NCBI GenBank assembly: GCA_020630955.1
Contig: JAHDIE010000009.1
Span: 1 to 64,000 of the forward strand
Direction: 5' to 3'
Length of the DNA: 64,000 bases
From: Saprospiraceae bacterium
Lineage (GTDB): Bacteria; Bacteroidota; Bacteroidia; Chitinophagales; Saprospiraceae
Part shown: piece by piece, positions 55,455-64,000 of the stretch
How positions within the stretch are numbered: position 1 is the first letter of the stretch
Layout: each line of letters begins with the position of its first letter
Made by a program: the position numbers and the translations under genes
Notes under the pieces: model-generated
Database searches by the model: none
The model's input: only the letters and a program-made list of their open reading frames with translations
What the model was told of the DNA's origin: nothing

Positions 55455-55583
55455 TTACATGATTGTACCGTCGCTATGATTATACAAGGCAATCAATAAA
55501 ACTATGAATAGAAACAAAGCGAATAGAAATAAACCTAAGCAGCTTCCCTTTCTTCCCCATTTGATATTGTTTCCTCCTGACAT
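55455..55583 (-). CDS. 42-residue membrane protein (not in ORF track)
   Basis: Translation MSGGNNIKWGRKGSCLGLFL.. with one long hydrophobic segment (CLGLFLFALFLFIVLLIALY) and a short polar tail (NHSDGTIM). A basic N-terminus before the segment fits N-in orientation. It sits in an otherwise empty gap between the M24 peptidase and the ALDH7-type gene, both on the same strand, and has a small hairpin terminator 14 bp after its stop. Too short for the track. No family recognised; single-span proteins of this kind are common and hard to prove without comparison. Confidence 0.5.
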   Translation of the reverse strand: MSGGNNIKWGRKGSCLGLFLFALFLFIVLLIALYNHSDGTIM

Positions 55584-55651
55584 TTTAATGTATTTTATAA
55601 TTTAGTGCAAAGAAAGGCTATTTATCATTTTTATTAAAGCAAAAAATGAAA

Positions 55652-57415
55652 TTAAATGGGTGAACATTGAGGTTTAAGCCAATTCTTGATTTCTTCGTCA
55701 AGTAGTGGACTTAATTTCTTCCAAACCAAAGCATGATAGTCATTTAACCACATAATTTCTTTTACAGAAAGCATAGCAAGATCTATTGCTTTGGTTTGTA
55801 TAGGATATAGCGTTATTGTTTCAAACTGAAGAAAATCCTCATGATCAGAGGGTATGGTAATAACAAGGTTTTCAATTCTAATTCCAAAATCACCAACTTT
55901 ATAGAACCCTGGTTCATTTGATGTTACCATTCCTGCCTTTAAAATATTTTTACCTCGGGCGGAATTTCCTGCATCAAAACCCTGTGGTCCTTCATGTACA
56001 TTTAAAAAATGACCAACACCATGACCAGTACCATGGCCATAGTTCATGTTTTCACTCCAGAGGGGTTGTCGAGCAAGTATGTCCAATTGAACCCCTTTTG
56101 TGCCTTTAGGAAATTTCGCCATTGCTAAACCAATATGCCCTTTAAGAACTAAAGTGTAGGCCTTCTTTTGTTCTTTAGTAGGTGACCCGAAAGCAAATGT
56201 TCTAGTTATATCTGTTGTTCCTTCAAAAAACTGAGCTCCAGAATCACAAAGCAATATTCCTTTTTTAGATATTGTTGATGAACTTTCTTTATTGGGTCTG
56301 TAATGTATTATCGCTCCATTTCCATTGAATCCTACAATAGCAGGAAAGCTTTCACCAAAATAATTGTTTTCCTGAGCTCTATACTCAGCAAGTTTTTCTC
56401 CAAAATGATATTCGCTGACACCATGGTCAATATTTTGGTCTAACCAATAAAATGCTTTGGCTAAAGCTATACCGTCTTTTACCATCGCTATTCTAAAGTT
56501 TTCTAATTCTACCTTATTTTTTATTGATTTTTGTTCAGTAATAAAACTAGGCTTGTTAACTACAGAATTTAAAGGTAGTAGATCATAAAGTGCAGCGTTG
56601 CATATATTTTCATCAATGATAACTTTTCCGCTTAACAACTTTACTTCGTTTTTAATGGCATCATAAGGCCTGATAGTAATGTCTAAATCATTTATGTATT
56701 TAAGAATTTCAAGCACTTTAAATTCATCGATAAAGAGATATATTTTATCAGAACTAATAATAAGATATGCAGATATTACTGGGTTAAATTCAACATCATT
56801 CCCTCTTATATTAAGCACCCATGCTAACTCGGCCAAATCCGAAATGATTATGTGTTTTGCATTATTAACAAAAAGATATTTTCTTATTGATGCTATTTTT
56901 TCTTTTGCTGAATTTCCCGAGTAAGATGAATTGTGAATAAAGGCTTTTGATATGGGTAACGCTGGACGATCATTCCATACTAATTCGATTACATCAGGAT
57001 GGGTAATTAGATTTATTTTAGCCTTATTGAGCTTTTTCCGAATGCGTTTTTCTTGTGCTTTGGATATAGTCCAACCATCGATAGCTACTGTAGAACCTTC
57101 GGCTAGGTTTTCGCAAACCCAATGATCGAAGCCTGGAGAAAGACGATTTTCAATTTTATGTAGTATGAACTCCGAGGAGCTTAACTCTTGTTCTGCTTGG
57201 AGAAAATACCTAGAATCTGTCCACAAACCCGCATGATTTTGTGTAATTAATGCGGTCCCAGCGGACCCAGTAAAACCGGAAACCCATTCTCTTGATTTCC
57301 AATGATCGGAAAGATACTCACTTTGATGAGGATCAGAGCTAGGAATAATAAGAGCATCTATTTTCTTTGTTTCTAGGATTTCCCTAATTGCCGAAATCCG
57401 GGCATTTATAGTCAT
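55652..57415 (-). CDS. Aminopeptidase P family protein (M24 Xaa-Pro peptidase)
   Basis: 587 residues, the long three-domain form. Two creatinase-like N-terminal domains (from IDALIIPSSDPHQSEYLSDHWKSREWVSGFTGSAGTALI) precede the pita-bread catalytic domain with metal ligands in FEGTTDITRTFAFG (Asp), MNYGHGTGHGVGHFLNVHEGPQG (His) and TSNEPGFYKVGDFGIRIENL (two Glu). It removes N-terminal residues before proline. No signal peptide, so cytoplasmic. Divergent from rpoN with a 151-bp shared promoter region. Confidence 0.95.
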   Translation of the reverse strand: MTINARISAIREILETKKIDALIIPSSDPHQSEYLSDHWKSREWVSGFTGSAGTALITQNHAGLWTDSRYFLQAEQELSSSEFILHKIENRLSPGFDHWVCENLAEGSTVAIDGWTISKAQEKRIRKKLNKAKINLITHPDVIELVWNDRPALPISKAFIHNSSYSGNSAKEKIASIRKYLFVNNAKHIIISDLAELAWVLNIRGNDVEFNPVISAYLIISSDKIYLFIDEFKVLEILKYINDLDITIRPYDAIKNEVKLLSGKVIIDENICNAALYDLLPLNSVVNKPSFITEQKSIKNKVELENFRIAMVKDGIALAKAFYWLDQNIDHGVSEYHFGEKLAEYRAQENNYFGESFPAIVGFNGNGAIIHYRPNKESSSTISKKGILLCDSGAQFFEGTTDITRTFAFGSPTKEQKKAYTLVLKGHIGLAMAKFPKGTKGVQLDILARQPLWSENMNYGHGTGHGVGHFLNVHEGPQGFDAGNSARGKNILKAGMVTSNEPGFYKVGDFGIRIENLVITIPSDHEDFLQFETITLYPIQTKAIDLAMLSVKEIMWLNDYHALVWKKLSPLLDEEIKNWLKPQCSPI

Positions 57416-57458
57416 ATTAAATATATTTATAATATATAACCAACTAATTTGGAACGAA

Positions 57459-57491
57459 TTTTGTATTATAAAGTTTTATAATGTATGTTTG
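57459..57491 (+). promoter_or_regulatory. Promoter of rpoN
   Basis: TTTTG (57459-57463), 20 bp, TATGTTTG (57484-57491): both consensus elements with normal spacing. The leader would be about 70 bases. The -7 box overlaps one arm of an inverted repeat. Confidence 0.65.
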
Positions 57492-57527
57492 ACCTGAACT
57501 TACCAAATAATAAAACCAAAACATACA
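57482..57527. repeat. Inverted repeat over the rpoN promoter
   Basis: TGTATGTTT (57482-57490) and AAACATACA (57519-57527), 9 bp each, 28 bp apart. One arm covers the -7 box and the other the early transcribed region, a placement that suits an operator. Confidence 0.45.
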
Positions 57528-57566
57528 GATCAAATATAGTGTTTAATAATAGTTAAATATCATAAG

Positions 57567-59051
57567 ATGTTAAAGCAGAGATTATCGCAGAAAATGTTGC
57601 AAAAGCTGTCGCCACAGCAAATACAACTGATGAAGTTGTTGCAAATTCCCACAGCAACATTAGATCAAAGAATAAAAGAAGAGCTAGAAGCAAATCCGGC
57701 ATTGGATGAAGGGGAAGAAAATGACTTATCAGAAATCTATGATCTCGAAAACGAAAATAAAGAGGAAGGTGATGATGAGTTTGAGTTAGACGACTATCTA
57801 AATGAATATATCGAAGATGACCCTACCTTATATCGATTAACAAGTGAAAAGTTTGTTAGTGAGGAAGAGACAAAGAAAATGCCGATAGCGGTTTCCGATA
57901 CTTTTCATGAATATTTAGAAACTCAGCTGGGGATGCAAGAACTAGAGGATGACAGAAAGTTAATGATAGCAAAACAAATTATTGGAAGTATCGACGCAGA
58001 CGGATATCTTAGAAGAGATTCTTTTTCAATTATCGATGATTTATTATTTTCTCAAAACATTGTAGCTACGGAACAAGAAATTGAAGAGACGATCTCTATG
58101 GTACAAACGTTTGATCCTCCTGGGATTTGTTCAAGAAATCTACAGGAGAGTTTAATAATTCAATTGAACCAAAAAGAAAATGATACAGAAGAATCTATAG
58201 TTAAAAGAGCAAGAATGAATGCTCTAAAGATTTTAATGAATCACTTTAATGAGTTTACAAAAAAGCACTACAAGAAACTCCAGAAAAATTTGTTTTTATC
58301 TGAATTTGAACTTAAAGATGCAATTAATGAGATTCTGAAGTTGAATCCAAAACCGGCTAGTGGTCATGTTCAGAATATTTCAGGTACAAATCAGTATATA
58401 GTTCCAGATTTTATCATCAATAATAGAGATGGTGAAATTGAGTTGGTGTTGAATAGTAAAAATGCTCCAGATTTGATGATTAATGATAATTATCTAGATA
58501 TGCTAAAAAGCTTCAAGGTCAATACATCAGGAAGAAGAGCGTCGACAAAAGAGAAAGAAGCTATAATGTTTATAAAGCAAAAAATAGACTCAGCAAAATG
58601 GTTTATTGATGCAATAAAGCAAAGGCAAGATACCTTGTATAATACCATGTACTCAATCCTGCAATTTCAATATGATTATTTCACTACTGGAGATGAGAGA
58701 AGGCTAAAGCCAATGATACTAAAGGATATTGCAGAAATAACAGGCCTTGATATATCCACAGTTTCTAGAGTAGCAAATAGCAAATTTGTGCAAACAGAAT
58801 TTGGAACAAAAAGATTAAAGGACTTTTTCTCAGAATCTTTACAAACACAAGATGGGCAAGAAGTTTCTACACTAGAGGTAAAAAATATTCTTTCAGACAT
58901 AATATTAAGGGAAGACAAAAGGAAACCCCTTTCAGATGAGAAGTTGAAAGATTATTTACAGCAGAAAGGCTATAATATTGCAAGAAGGACTGTTGCAAAA
59001 TATAGGGAGCAACTAAATATTCCAGTAGCGAGACTTAGAAAAGAACTATAG
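57567..59051 (+). CDS. rpoN: RNA polymerase sigma-54 factor
   Basis: 494 residues. Region I is glutamine- and leucine-rich (LKQRLSQKMLQKLSPQQIQLMKLLQIPTATLDQRIKEELEANPALDEG), followed by an acidic linker, the core-binding domain (DTFHEYLETQLGMQELEDDRKLMIAKQIIGSIDADGYL), a helix-turn-helix (MILKDIAEITGLDISTVSRVANSKFVQTEFG) and the RpoN box near the end (IARRTVAKYREQLNIPVARLRKEL, equivalent to ARRTVAKYRE). It directs transcription from -24/-12 promoters together with AAA+ activators, none of which lies in this window. It overlaps the convergent TPR gene by 6 bp. Confidence 0.98.
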   Translation: MLKQRLSQKMLQKLSPQQIQLMKLLQIPTATLDQRIKEELEANPALDEGEENDLSEIYDLENENKEEGDDEFELDDYLNEYIEDDPTLYRLTSEKFVSEEETKKMPIAVSDTFHEYLETQLGMQELEDDRKLMIAKQIIGSIDADGYLRRDSFSIIDDLLFSQNIVATEQEIEETISMVQTFDPPGICSRNLQESLIIQLNQKENDTEESIVKRARMNALKILMNHFNEFTKKHYKKLQKNLFLSEFELKDAINEILKLNPKPASGHVQNISGTNQYIVPDFIINNRDGEIELVLNSKNAPDLMINDNYLDMLKSFKVNTSGRRASTKEKEAIMFIKQKIDSAKWFIDAIKQRQDTLYNTMYSILQFQYDYFTTGDERRLKPMILKDIAEITGLDISTVSRVANSKFVQTEFGTKRLKDFFSESLQTQDGQEVSTLEVKNILSDIILREDKRKPLSDEKLKDYLQQKGYNIARRTVAKYREQLNIPVARLRKEL

Positions 59052-59792
59052 ATACTTTTTAAGTTCTTTTAATAGCTTTTGACCTTCTTCGTTGTATAAG
59101 ATATCGTCAGTCAATGGTTTCTGAAGAAGCTCTACGGCTTCATTGGTCTTTTTTAATCCAACTTTAGCAATAGCTAAATAGAAATTTACTGGATATCCAA
59201 TTTCTGCTAATTCCTGATTTGATAAAATAGATTCTGCTTTTTCCCAATTTTTTACATACAAATAAGAAACAGCTAAATAAAATTTGTATTTAGGGTTATT
59301 GTCACTTTCGATGAGCTTTTGAAAGTCATTGATCGCTTCAGGATAGTTTCTTTTAGAATAATTATAATAAGGATCATTTTTTGTAATGTCATCATTACTT
59401 CTTGATACATTAGGCATGGCGTAAGGAACCATTGTTTTTGATGCTAACAATTGCCCATTATATGTTTTGGAGCTAGACCCGTTAAATGTAATATAACCAA
59501 GAAGTAGTAATATGGAGGCAGCAATAGCAAAGATTAATGATTTTCGTAAAATCCCAGATTCCTTATTTAGATCTTTTGCATACTTATTGTTTTCATGATC
59601 TATTAGAAATTGATACTTGCTTTTCATTACTGAATAAGCAATGCCTTTTTCAATCAAGTTAAATTCCTTCAGATAGATTTGAAAGTCTTGGTCATTATCG
59701 ACAATACCAAGTTCATTTTTTGTTAGACTATTTTGTAGTAGAAGTTTGTCTATAATATCCTGATACATTTGCAACTTATTTTCATTAATCAT
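59046..59792 (-). CDS. Membrane TPR protein, partner of the ECF sigma factor
   Basis: 248 residues from ATG 59792; the track start is a TTG 24 bases earlier. A polar N-terminal ~85 residues are followed by one membrane helix (SLIFAIAASILLLLGYITF) and a C-terminal part with TPR units (YPEAINDFQKLIESDNNPKYKFYLAVSYLYVKNWEKAESIL). Arrangement and position right after an ECF sigma gene match an anti-sigma factor: cytoplasmic N-terminal segment binding sigma and periplasmic sensor. No zinc-binding HxxxCxxC motif is seen. The role is inferred from context. Confidence 0.75.
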   Translation of the reverse strand: MINENKLQMYQDIIDKLLLQNSLTKNELGIVDNDQDFQIYLKEFNLIEKGIAYSVMKSKYQFLIDHENNKYAKDLNKESGILRKSLIFAIAASILLLLGYITFNGSSSKTYNGQLLASKTMVPYAMPNVSRSNDDITKNDPYYNYSKRNYPEAINDFQKLIESDNNPKYKFYLAVSYLYVKNWEKAESILSNQELAEIGYPVNFYLAIAKVGLKKTNEAVELLQKPLTDDILYNEEGQKLLKELKKYL

Positions 59793-59802
59793 AGTGAGTT
59801 GT

Positions 59803-60357
59803 TTAAGATTTATCAACTAAAAACATTTTTCGCAATCGTTGAATGCATTTAAATTTTTTAGTTTTTGCGGTGTCTGTATTTTTGTATTTCATTTTTAATG
59901 CTATTTCTTGTAAAGACAGTTTTTTGAAATAATAAGATTCAAGTAAGATTTTACAAGGGTCACCTAACTTTTGAAGTGCGTTTTCAATACTTAGGAGGAC
60001 ATCTCTTTCTTCGTCAAAATCTAGTTCATCAAGGGTGGCAGCATTAAATAGAGAACTTTCATTAAATGATTCATGATGGCTCTTTTTAATTTTTCTAAAA
60101 TGTTCCATCATTTTGTTTTTTCCAATAGTAAACAAATAAGATTTAACATTATCAAGCATTTTTAATTTTCCACTAATAACATTTTCATATAAAATAATGA
60201 TGGATACTTGGAAGATTTCTAAGGCTTGATCTCTAGAGAAATTACCATTGTTTTGGACCCATGATAGAAATGGTTCTCGATGTTCATCATAAATTTCTGA
60301 CAGTGCACGATTTTCATTTTCTCGTATGTATTCAGTCCAATTAATAGGTGATTTCAT
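59803..60357 (-). CDS. ECF-type RNA polymerase sigma factor
   Basis: 184 residues, the size of group IV sigma-70 factors. Region 2 (ALSEIYDEHREPFLSWVQNN to DNVKSYLFTIGKNKMMEHFRKIKK) and region 4 (ILLESYYFKKLSLQEIALKMKYKNTDTAKTKKFKCIQRLRKMF, a helix-turn-helix) are present, separated by an acidic linker. It is followed after 10 bp by a membrane TPR gene that could be its anti-sigma factor. No autoregulatory promoter could be recognised. It diverges from secA. Confidence 0.9.
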   Translation of the reverse strand: MKSPINWTEYIRENENRALSEIYDEHREPFLSWVQNNGNFSRDQALEIFQVSIIILYENVISGKLKMLDNVKSYLFTIGKNKMMEHFRKIKKSHHESFNESSLFNAATLDELDFDEERDVLLSIENALQKLGDPCKILLESYYFKKLSLQEIALKMKYKNTDTAKTKKFKCIQRLRKMFLVDKS

Positions 60358-60484
60358 TGGTATATGATGAATTGATCAATAAGTAACCCCAAAGCGGTAA
60401 AATAAAGGTAATAATTCAATATAAAATTCTGTCATTATGACAAATAGAAAGCTATGGTACAATATATGAACGTTTAGTTTTGAT

Positions 60485-60492
60485 TAGCTTTG
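60485..60492 (+). promoter_or_regulatory. -7 box of secA
   Basis: TAGCTTTG is an exact TAnnTTTG, 24 bp before the ATG at 60517. The TTG used as start in the ORF track (60490) lies inside this box, which rules it out as start if the promoter is used. Confidence 0.55.
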
Positions 60493-60516
60493 CATAAAAA
60501 TTCAAATCCACATTTC

Positions 60517-63500
60517 ATGTTTAATTTTTTCAAGAAAGTTTTTGGTACCAAATATGATCGAGATGTAAAGGAATATAGTCCTATTGTCGAGACAATCAAC
60601 CAACATTTTGAGTCTTACAATACACTTTCAAATGACCAATTAAGAAATAAATCTCTTGAATTTAAGACAAGAATAGCTGATTTTTTGAAAGAAATCGATG
60701 ACGAAATCGAGGAATTAAATAAAAAAGCTGACGAAACGGCAGATGTCTTTGAGAAAGAGGATATATATAATGAAGTAGATAAGCTTGTAAAGGAGCGCGA
60801 TACGGAATTGGAGAAAGTGTTAAAAGAAATTCTTCCTGAGGCATTTGCTGTGGTAAAAGAAACAGCCAGAAGGTTTTCTCAAAATACGGAAATTCAAGTT
60901 ACAGCAACAGAACATGATAGAGAATTAGCGGCTACAAAAAATTATATTACCATTGAAGGCGATCAGGCAACATGGCAAAACTCATGGGTTGCTGCTGGTG
61001 GTGAAATCACTTGGAACATGCTTCATTATGATGTTCAGTTGATAGGAGGAATGGTTTTGCATGATGGTAAAATTGCTGAAATGCAGACCGGAGAGGGTAA
61101 AACGTTAGTTGCCACATTGCCAGCCTACCTTAATGGTCTAACAGGTCAAGGTGTTCATGTTATTACAGTTAACAATTATTTGGCACGAAGAGATTCAGAA
61201 TGGGTTGGACCTATTTTTGAATTTTTATTTCTTACGGTTGATTGTATTGATAAATACAAGCCGCACTCAGAGCAACGTGTTAAAGCTTACAAATCAGATA
61301 TCGTCTATGGAACGAATAATGAATTTGGGTTTGATTACTTGAGAGACAATATGGTTCGTTCCAAAGAAGAGAAGGTGCAAGGAAAACATCATTTTGCAAT
61401 GATAGATGAGGTTGATTCGGTTTTGATAGATGATGCAAGAACCCCCTTAATAATTTCTGGTCCAGTTACTAAAGGAGCAGATGAGCAAGATTATACAGAT
61501 CTAAATCCGAAAGTGAAAAGATTGGTTGATGAACAAAAAAGTTTAGCAAATAAATATTTAGCGGAAGCGAAAAAATTATACAAGGAAGGACGAACAGGGC
61601 ACGAAGAAGGAGAAGGAGGAATGGCCTTGTTGAGGGCATATAAATCTTTGCCGAAACACAGACCATTGATCAAGTTTTTAAGTGAAGAAGGGATAAAATC
61701 TTCTATGCAAAAAGCGGAAAACCACTATATGCAAGAGCAAAACAAAAATATGCATCTTGTAACGGAACCGCTATTATTTACCATTGATGAAAAAAATCGA
61801 AATGTAGAATTAACAGATAAGGGTAGTGATTTTCTTGCTAAAGGCGAATCTGATTCAAACTTTTTTGTGATGCCCGATATCACCTATGAGATGCAACAAC
61901 TTGAGGAAAGAGAAAAAGAAGAAGGAAAAAAGCTATCAGACGAACGAGATACCTTAATTCAGGACTTTAGTGTCAAATCAAGAAGATTGCACGCAGTAAG
62001 TCAATTATTAAAAGCATATACCTTATTTGAGAATAATGACGAATATGTTGTGATGGATGGCCAAGTAAAAATTGTAGATGAGTCAACAGGAAGAATGATG
62101 GAGGGAAGACGTTACTCAGATGGCCTACATCAAGCGATTGAAGCAAAGGAAAATGTAAAGGTTGGTGATATTACACAAACCTATGCTACAGTTACATTGC
62201 AAAATTATTTCAGAATGTATCATAAGCTTTCTGGGATGACTGGTACTGCAGAAACAGAGGCTGGAGAGTTTTGGGAGATTTATAAATTGGATGTTGTTGT
62301 AATTCCTACAAATAGGCCGATAGTTAGAAAAGATCAAGAAGACTTGGTTTTTAAAACAAATAAAGAAAAATACAATGCTGTTATTGATCATGTAGTAGAT
62401 CAAACAACAGCAGGTAGACCTGTCTTATTAGGAACTACATCCGTTGATATCTCTGAAAAGCTAAGTAGGATGTTAAATATGAGAGGTATCTCTCACAATG
62501 TCCTGAATGCAAAACAACATCAACGAGAAGCAGATATAGTCACTGAGGCCGGTCGTGCAGGCAAAGTGACTATTGCCACAAACATGGCAGGTAGAGGAAC
62601 AGATATTAAAATTTCAGAAGAAGTAAAGCAAGCAGGAGGATTAGCAATTGTTGCCACAGAAAGACATGACTCAAGAAGGGTAGATCGTCAGTTGAGAGGT
62701 AGAGCAGGAAGGCAAGGAGACCCAGGTTCTTCTCAGTTTTTTGTTTCTCTTGAGGATAAATTAATGAGGTTGTTCAACTCAGATAGAATCGCTAACGTTA
62801 TGGATAAAATGGGTCACAAAGAAGGAGAAGTGATCCAACATAGTGCCGTTACAAAGTCTATCGAACGAGCTCAGAAAAAAGTAGAAGAAAATAACTTTGG
62901 AATTAGAAAAAGATTACTTGAGTATGATGATGTAATGAATATTCAGCGTGAAGCAATCTATACAAAAAGAGGCAATGCACTTTCGGGTACAAGGCTTTCA
63001 GTGGATTTGTATAATATGTTTGCAGGATTAACTGAGGTAATTGTTGATGATGCAAAAGCAGCCGGAAATTATGATTACTTAAGAAACGAATCATTAAGAA
63101 CGATGGGAATTGATCCATCGATCGATGAGGCTACATTTATGGAAGCGAGTGTATCAGATATCACTGAACAATTCCAAAGGCAAGTTTTTGATATGTATGA
63201 ACAAAAGATGGATAAAATCCGAGAATTGTTGATGCCTATAATTGTAAAAGTACAAGAGAACGAAGGACATCGATATAAGAAAATATCGATTCCTTTTGTT
63301 GCGGAAGGAGAGAAACAGTTAAATATTGCTGCACATTTAGAAAAAGCCATTAGCACTGAAGGAGAAAGTGTTCAGAAAGATATTGAGATGGCTGTTTCGT
63401 TGGCATTGATAGATGATAACTGGAAAGAACACCTACGGTCAATGGATGAGTTAAAGGATTCTGTTCAGTCCGCATCATTTGAGCAAAAAGATCCTTTGGT

Positions 63501-63819
63501 AATTTACAAAAAAGAGTCTTTTGAATTGTTTCAAGAGTTGGTGTACAAAGTGAATGTTGATGTTTGCTCTTATTTGATGAAAGGAAAACTTCTATTAGCA
63601 GCCCCTGAAGAAGTAAGAGAAGCAAAGCAATCAAAAACTGATTTTAGAAAAATTTCGACGAATCAAGAGTCAAGAGCAAGAAGAGCTGCCGCTGCTGCTG
63701 CAGGAAGACAACAAGCAAAAAAACCAGAAACCTTTAAGAGGCAAGAATCAAAAGTTAAAAGAAATGACCCTTGTCCATGTGGGAGTGGAAAAAAATACAA
63801 GCAATGTCATGGAAAATAA
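60517..63819 (+). CDS. secA: Preprotein translocase ATPase SecA
   Basis: ATP-driven motor pushing unfolded preproteins through SecYEG. From ATG 60517 (MFNFFKKVFGTKYDRD) it has 1100 residues, the long Bacteroidota form. Walker A MQTGEGKTLVA, Walker B MIDEVDSVLIDDARTPLIISG, the second helicase half with NMAGRGTDIKISEEVKQAGGLAIVATERHDSRRVDRQLRGRAGRQGDPGSS, and a C-terminal SEC-C zinc motif (NDPCPCGSGKKYKQCHG) are all present. A large charged insert (KKLYKEGRTGHEEGEGG) in the first half is usual for the phylum. It serves the exported proteases and lipoproteins in this window. Confidence 0.98.
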   Translation: MFNFFKKVFGTKYDRDVKEYSPIVETINQHFESYNTLSNDQLRNKSLEFKTRIADFLKEIDDEIEELNKKADETADVFEKEDIYNEVDKLVKERDTELEKVLKEILPEAFAVVKETARRFSQNTEIQVTATEHDRELAATKNYITIEGDQATWQNSWVAAGGEITWNMLHYDVQLIGGMVLHDGKIAEMQTGEGKTLVATLPAYLNGLTGQGVHVITVNNYLARRDSEWVGPIFEFLFLTVDCIDKYKPHSEQRVKAYKSDIVYGTNNEFGFDYLRDNMVRSKEEKVQGKHHFAMIDEVDSVLIDDARTPLIISGPVTKGADEQDYTDLNPKVKRLVDEQKSLANKYLAEAKKLYKEGRTGHEEGEGGMALLRAYKSLPKHRPLIKFLSEEGIKSSMQKAENHYMQEQNKNMHLVTEPLLFTIDEKNRNVELTDKGSDFLAKGESDSNFFVMPDITYEMQQLEEREKEEGKKLSDERDTLIQDFSVKSRRLHAVSQLLKAYTLFENNDEYVVMDGQVKIVDESTGRMMEGRRYSDGLHQAIEAKENVKVGDITQTYATVTLQNYFRMYHKLSGMTGTAETEAGEFWEIYKLDVVVIPTNRPIVRKDQEDLVFKTNKEKYNAVIDHVVDQTTAGRPVLLGTTSVDISEKLSRMLNMRGISHNVLNAKQHQREADIVTEAGRAGKVTIATNMAGRGTDIKISEEVKQAGGLAIVATERHDSRRVDRQLRGRAGRQGDPGSSQFFVSLEDKLMRLFNSDRIANVMDKMGHKEGEVIQHSAVTKSIERAQKKVEENNFGIRKRLLEYDDVMNIQREAIYTKRGNALSGTRLSVDLYNMFAGLTEVIVDDAKAAGNYDYLRNESLRTMGIDPSIDEATFMEASVSDITEQFQRQVFDMYEQKMDKIRELLMPIIVKVQENEGHRYKKISIPFVAEGEKQLNIAAHLEKAISTEGESVQKDIEMAVSLALIDDNWKEHLRSMDELKDSVQSASFEQKDPLVIYKKESFELFQELVYKVNVDVCSYLMKGKLLLAAPEEVREAKQSKTDFRKISTNQESRARRAAAAAAGRQQAKKPETFKRQESKVKRNDPCPCGSGKKYKQCHGK

Positions 63820-63857
63820 ATGAACATTAAATATGTTTAATTAATAAATAGAACTTT

Positions 63858-64000
63858 ATGAAAATAGTTTTAGCCATTTTATTTAGCCTTTTTGTTGTCT
63901 TTGGACTGAAAGCTCAAGTACAAATACAAGAAGAAGAATCTATCAGACGTTTTATGCTAGATTATGAAAGAGTGAATGCCGAAAACTCAAAACAAAAAGC
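63858..64000 (+). CDS. Start of an exported protein (cut by the window edge)
   Basis: 47 codons are visible: MKIVLAILFSLFVVFGLKAQ is a signal peptide, followed by VQIQEEESIRRFMLDYERVNAENSKQK. The charged start after the signal resembles periplasmic SPOR-domain proteins of Bacteroidota, but the domain itself would lie beyond the edge, so this is a guess. It starts 38 bp behind secA on the same strand. Confidence 0.7.
   Translation, partial: MKIVLAILFSLFVVFGLKAQVQIQEEESIRRFMLDYERVNAENSKQK

Noticed and set aside
60490-60516. TTG start for SecA
   Set aside because: The TTG falls within the TAGCTTTG promoter box and the family N-terminus begins at ATG 60517.

Overview
The window reads as the chromosome of an AT-rich bacterium of the phylum Bacteroidota. 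Supporting signs are the gliding/type IX secretion lipoprotein GldH, T9SS-type C-terminal sorting tails on secreted proteases, the lineage-typical DUF4270 and DUF4290 families, a ~1100-residue SecA, and promoter boxes of the Bacteroidota form (TTTG near -33, TAnnTTTG near -7). The large Cys-rich adhesin-like protein and the NPGFEV-type tail of the M12B-like protease lean towards Saprospiria, but the sequence alone does not settle the class. No rRNA, tRNA, CRISPR array, prophage or insertion sequence was seen.

Layout. 1-3.9 kb: start of a giant secreted multidomain protein (minus strand, runs off the left edge) and a small secreted protein. 4.3-15.7 kb: mostly housekeeping genes on the plus strand: prfA, a lipoprotein, a small gene overlapping rnr, a PfpI-like lipoprotein, a DUF819 membrane protein, then the glycogen-synthase-like / DUF4270 / glmS / DUF4290 set. 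15.7-21.6 kb: gldH-dnaJ-grpE and a TlpA-like thioredoxin on the minus strand, then VOC protein, beta-barrel protein, trmB and a PfkB kinase. 21.6-29.3 kb: three large secreted proteases of different families (S1-like, M12B-like, M43-like). 29.4-30.2 kb: two small heat shock proteins closed by a strong terminator. 30.3-34.2 kb: lytic transglycosylase, hisS, pheS. 34.3-44.4 kb: one plus-strand aminotransferase, then an almost gapless minus-strand string (dtd, mazG-like, ABC permease, SpoIIE phosphatase, TM2-TPR protein, CBS protein, POTRA barrel, nadK, cyclase, TPR membrane protein, rhodanese and a 54-residue protein missing from the ORF track).

44.38-44.77 kb is a very AT-rich intergenic gap with one perfect and several near-perfect DnaA boxes. 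I call it the probable replication origin. To its right lie ctaA and an alpha/beta hydrolase (plus), an M1 peptidase (minus), then two perfect 16-bp parS palindromes at 48.94-49.00 kb, about 4.3 kb from the origin candidate. Next come the threonine operon thrA-thrB-thrC (minus), an ALDH7-type dehydrogenase, a 42-residue membrane protein also missing from the track, an M24 aminopeptidase P, rpoN (plus), an ECF sigma factor with a membrane TPR partner (minus), secA (plus) and the start of one more exported protein.

The most notable result is the origin/parS region: DnaA-box cluster, AT-rich unwinding candidate, two parS sites and a rough hand-counted shift of G/C skew all point to the same place. 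Otherwise most genes belong to known families; the oddities are small coupled membrane proteins, a single-domain glycogen-synthase-like protein, a one-POTRA outer-membrane barrel, a TM2-TPR-SHOCT fusion and a probable leaderless GTG start.
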